NCBI GenBank assembly: GCA_031266495.1
Contig: JAISAX010000895.1
Coordinates: 1-15,521 of the forward strand
Origin: Opitutaceae bacterium
GTDB taxonomy: Bacteria > Verrucomicrobiota > Verrucomicrobiae > Opitutales > Opitutaceae
DNA: 15,521 nucleotides
Reading direction: 5' to 3'
Positions 14,645 through 15,521 of the stretch are shown piece by piece. The notes under the pieces are model-generated. The model saw only the letters and a program-made list of their open reading frames with translations. It did not search any database and was not told the origin of the DNA. Every line of letters starts with the position of its first letter. Positions within the stretch are counted from its first letter, which is position 1. A program made the translations under genes and the position numbers.

Positions 14645-15362
14645 GAGCCATCCAAAGCAGGAGGTTGAACTGGAAAATGGGATCCTTGATGAGTTCGTCC
14701 CGGTTCATGGCACAAGGGAGGGAGAGGTTTCTTGCGTGGGTAGTTTGCCGATGAGGGAGGCAAATGGACGTGAGCCGACCCAAGCGTCTATTCTGGGGAC
14801 AAACGAAGCGTTGGATGTTAGTCACAAGCCGGTGAAAGGTGTTGCCACAAGTGCCTTGGGGGAGAATGGCGGTAAGACCGTGCGCGGTCATTTCGAGATT
14901 GATGGGCTGCCAGAGATGGCGGTCCGCCCCGTAAACGTGAACTTTTGTTGGCCCCATGCGGACGGGTTCGCCCCAGAGTCGGAATTGGTTGCGTTTCCGG
15001 AATGCGAGCGAGACCCAGCGGTTGAATGTCGGTTCGTTGAGCGTGTCGTGGAACCGGATGACAAGGGGCACGCCCTTGAGGCGCATGGCAGGGCCGCCCG
15101 CCGCCTGCTGTTCGTCAGCGGCCCAAGCGACTCCTTCGGTCTCGTTGAGCACGCCGTTGTAGATTTGGTAGAAATAGTGGACGGTGTTGCGGTGATCCAG
15201 GAACGTGGCGGAGCGATTTGTGACTTGGCCGTGCTGGTAGAGGTCGTGGGAGCCGGTTCCTGTCTGCGAGGGGAAGCGCAGTGAGTAGAGCGCGTGCAGG
15301 GGATCGTATTGGGCTTGCAAGGCTGCGAGGGATTTTTGAATGCGCCCAATGCGGTCTCCCAT
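14538..15362 (-). CDS. Unrecognised protein, frame-disrupted; upstream partner of the nuclease-like gene
   Basis: 274 residues from the ATG at 15362. The family is not recognised. The middle is protein-like (NRSATFLDHRNTVHYFYQIY, GVPLVIRFHDTLNEPTFNRW, HLWQPINLEMTAHGLTAILP). Coding sequence clearly continues upstream without a start (SSLENQGDNDDTDDIPERER) as far as the poly-C tract at 15441-15454. After NIQRFVCP (about 14795) this frame becomes unlike protein. The +1 frame instead reads RIDAWVGSRPFASLIGKL and stops at 14705, overlapping the next gene's ATG at 14708 as ATGA. So the real gene probably spans the window edge to 14705 with an extra base in CCCC (14795-14798), and the tail to 14538 is an artefact. 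It forms an operon with the nuclease-like gene; a defence or DNA-processing role would be a guess. Confidence 0.5.
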   Translation of the reverse strand: MGDRIGRIQKSLAALQAQYDPLHALYSLRFPSQTGTGSHDLYQHGQVTNRSATFLDHRNTVHYFYQIYNGVLNETEGVAWAADEQQAAGGPAMRLKGVPLVIRFHDTLNEPTFNRWVSLAFRKRNQFRLWGEPVRMGPTKVHVYGADRHLWQPINLEMTAHGLTAILPQGTCGNTFHRLVTNIQRFVCPQNRRLGRLTSICLPHRQTTHARNLSLPCAMNRDELIKDPIFQFNLLLWMARDQPEEIPARDAVVPPLGLSFPYGRSSPAIAAGHH

Positions 15363-15521
15363 TTCAAAGCGGGCGTTGCGCCGCTCCCGCTCGGGAATGT
15401 CATCCGTGTCATCGTTGTCGCCCTGGTTTTCCAGGGAGGAGGGGGGGGGGGGGGAGGTAGGATGAACGAATGTTGCGTGGCCGCATCATCAATGAAATCC
15501 GCAGCGGCTTCCGGCATCGCG
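15363..15521 (-). other. 5' part of the disrupted gene, split by a poly-C tract
   Basis: An ATG at 15517 opens MPEAAADFIDDAATQHSFIL and then enters a proline run encoded by C14. With 14 C residues this frame passes into non-protein-like sequence, while the downstream coding frame (SSLENQGDNDDTDD) needs 12 or 15 C residues to be joined to it. The downstream frame itself has a TGA stop just before the tract and no start codon between. The true start may lie outside the window. Confidence 0.45.
15441..15454. repeat. Homopolymer G14 (C14 in the coding strand)
   Basis: Fourteen consecutive G on the plus strand, inside the reading frame of the minus-strand gene. It is by far the longest mononucleotide run in the window (next are C8 near 8014 and G7 near 7040). 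Tracts this long slip readily during replication. Confidence 0.9.

Noticed and set aside
14637..15284. 215-residue plus-strand open frame opposite the disrupted gene
   Set aside because: The minus-strand frame has natural hydrophobic and aromatic patterning (NTVHYFYQIYNGV) while this one reads as a complement of it. The frame breaks on the minus strand leave some doubt.
15492..15521. Plus-strand ATG (MKSAAASGIA) running off the right edge
   Set aside because: Only ten codons are visible, so it cannot be told from chance; it overlaps the minus-strand frame from 15517.

Overview
The window looks like a carbohydrate-utilisation region from a Verrucomicrobia bacterium of the Opitutaceae type. 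This is inferred from GC-rich DNA, a LacI regulator of the style common there, pseudopilin-like proteins with an H-X9-DG-type motif next to secreted glycoside hydrolases, a LamG-like protein with a PEP-CTERM anchor, and weak or absent Shine-Dalgarno sequences. No rRNA, tRNA, CRISPR array or transposase was seen.

Layout. (1) 1-2332, minus strand: a pseudopilin-like gene coupled by a 4-nt stop/start overlap to a secreted clan GH-A glycoside hydrolase that runs off the left edge. (2) 2333-3118: mostly non-coding. It holds a CG-centred palindrome, an FNR/CRP-type box, a decayed N-terminal fragment of a hybrid-cluster protein gene (hcp), and two strong inverted repeats before the next gene. (3) 3119-4174: a LacI-family regulator, converging on (4) a minus-strand DHDPS/NAL-family aldolase or lyase (4228-5253). 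That gene diverges from an EamA/DMT transporter (5468-6481), and the 214-bp gap between them is dense with inverted repeats. (5) 6420-7859, minus strand: two back-to-back RHH antitoxin/PIN toxin modules, each with a palindrome over the antitoxin start. (6) 8037-11123, plus strand: a sialidase-superfamily (Asp-box) protein, a LamG-like PEP-CTERM protein and a second pseudopilin-like gene, followed by (7) a second large secreted GH-A hydrolase (11185-13623). (8) 13652-15521, minus strand: two unrecognised genes, the downstream one with a possible PD-(D/E)XK nuclease core. Their reading frames are broken at three places, one of them a 14-bp poly-C tract.

How it fits together. The lyase, the transporter and the sialidase-like gene share an element, GATAGGGAAAG, in the same orientation and 56-63 nt upstream of each start codon. 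This points to co-regulation of a pathway for a sialic-acid-like or other 2-keto-3-deoxy sugar acid; the substrate itself is inference. The pseudopilin plus secreted GH pairing occurs twice in opposite orientations, suggesting that these hydrolases work with a secretion or surface-fibre protein. The hcp remnant and the broken frames at the right end show active gene decay or phase variation, unless some are sequencing errors.
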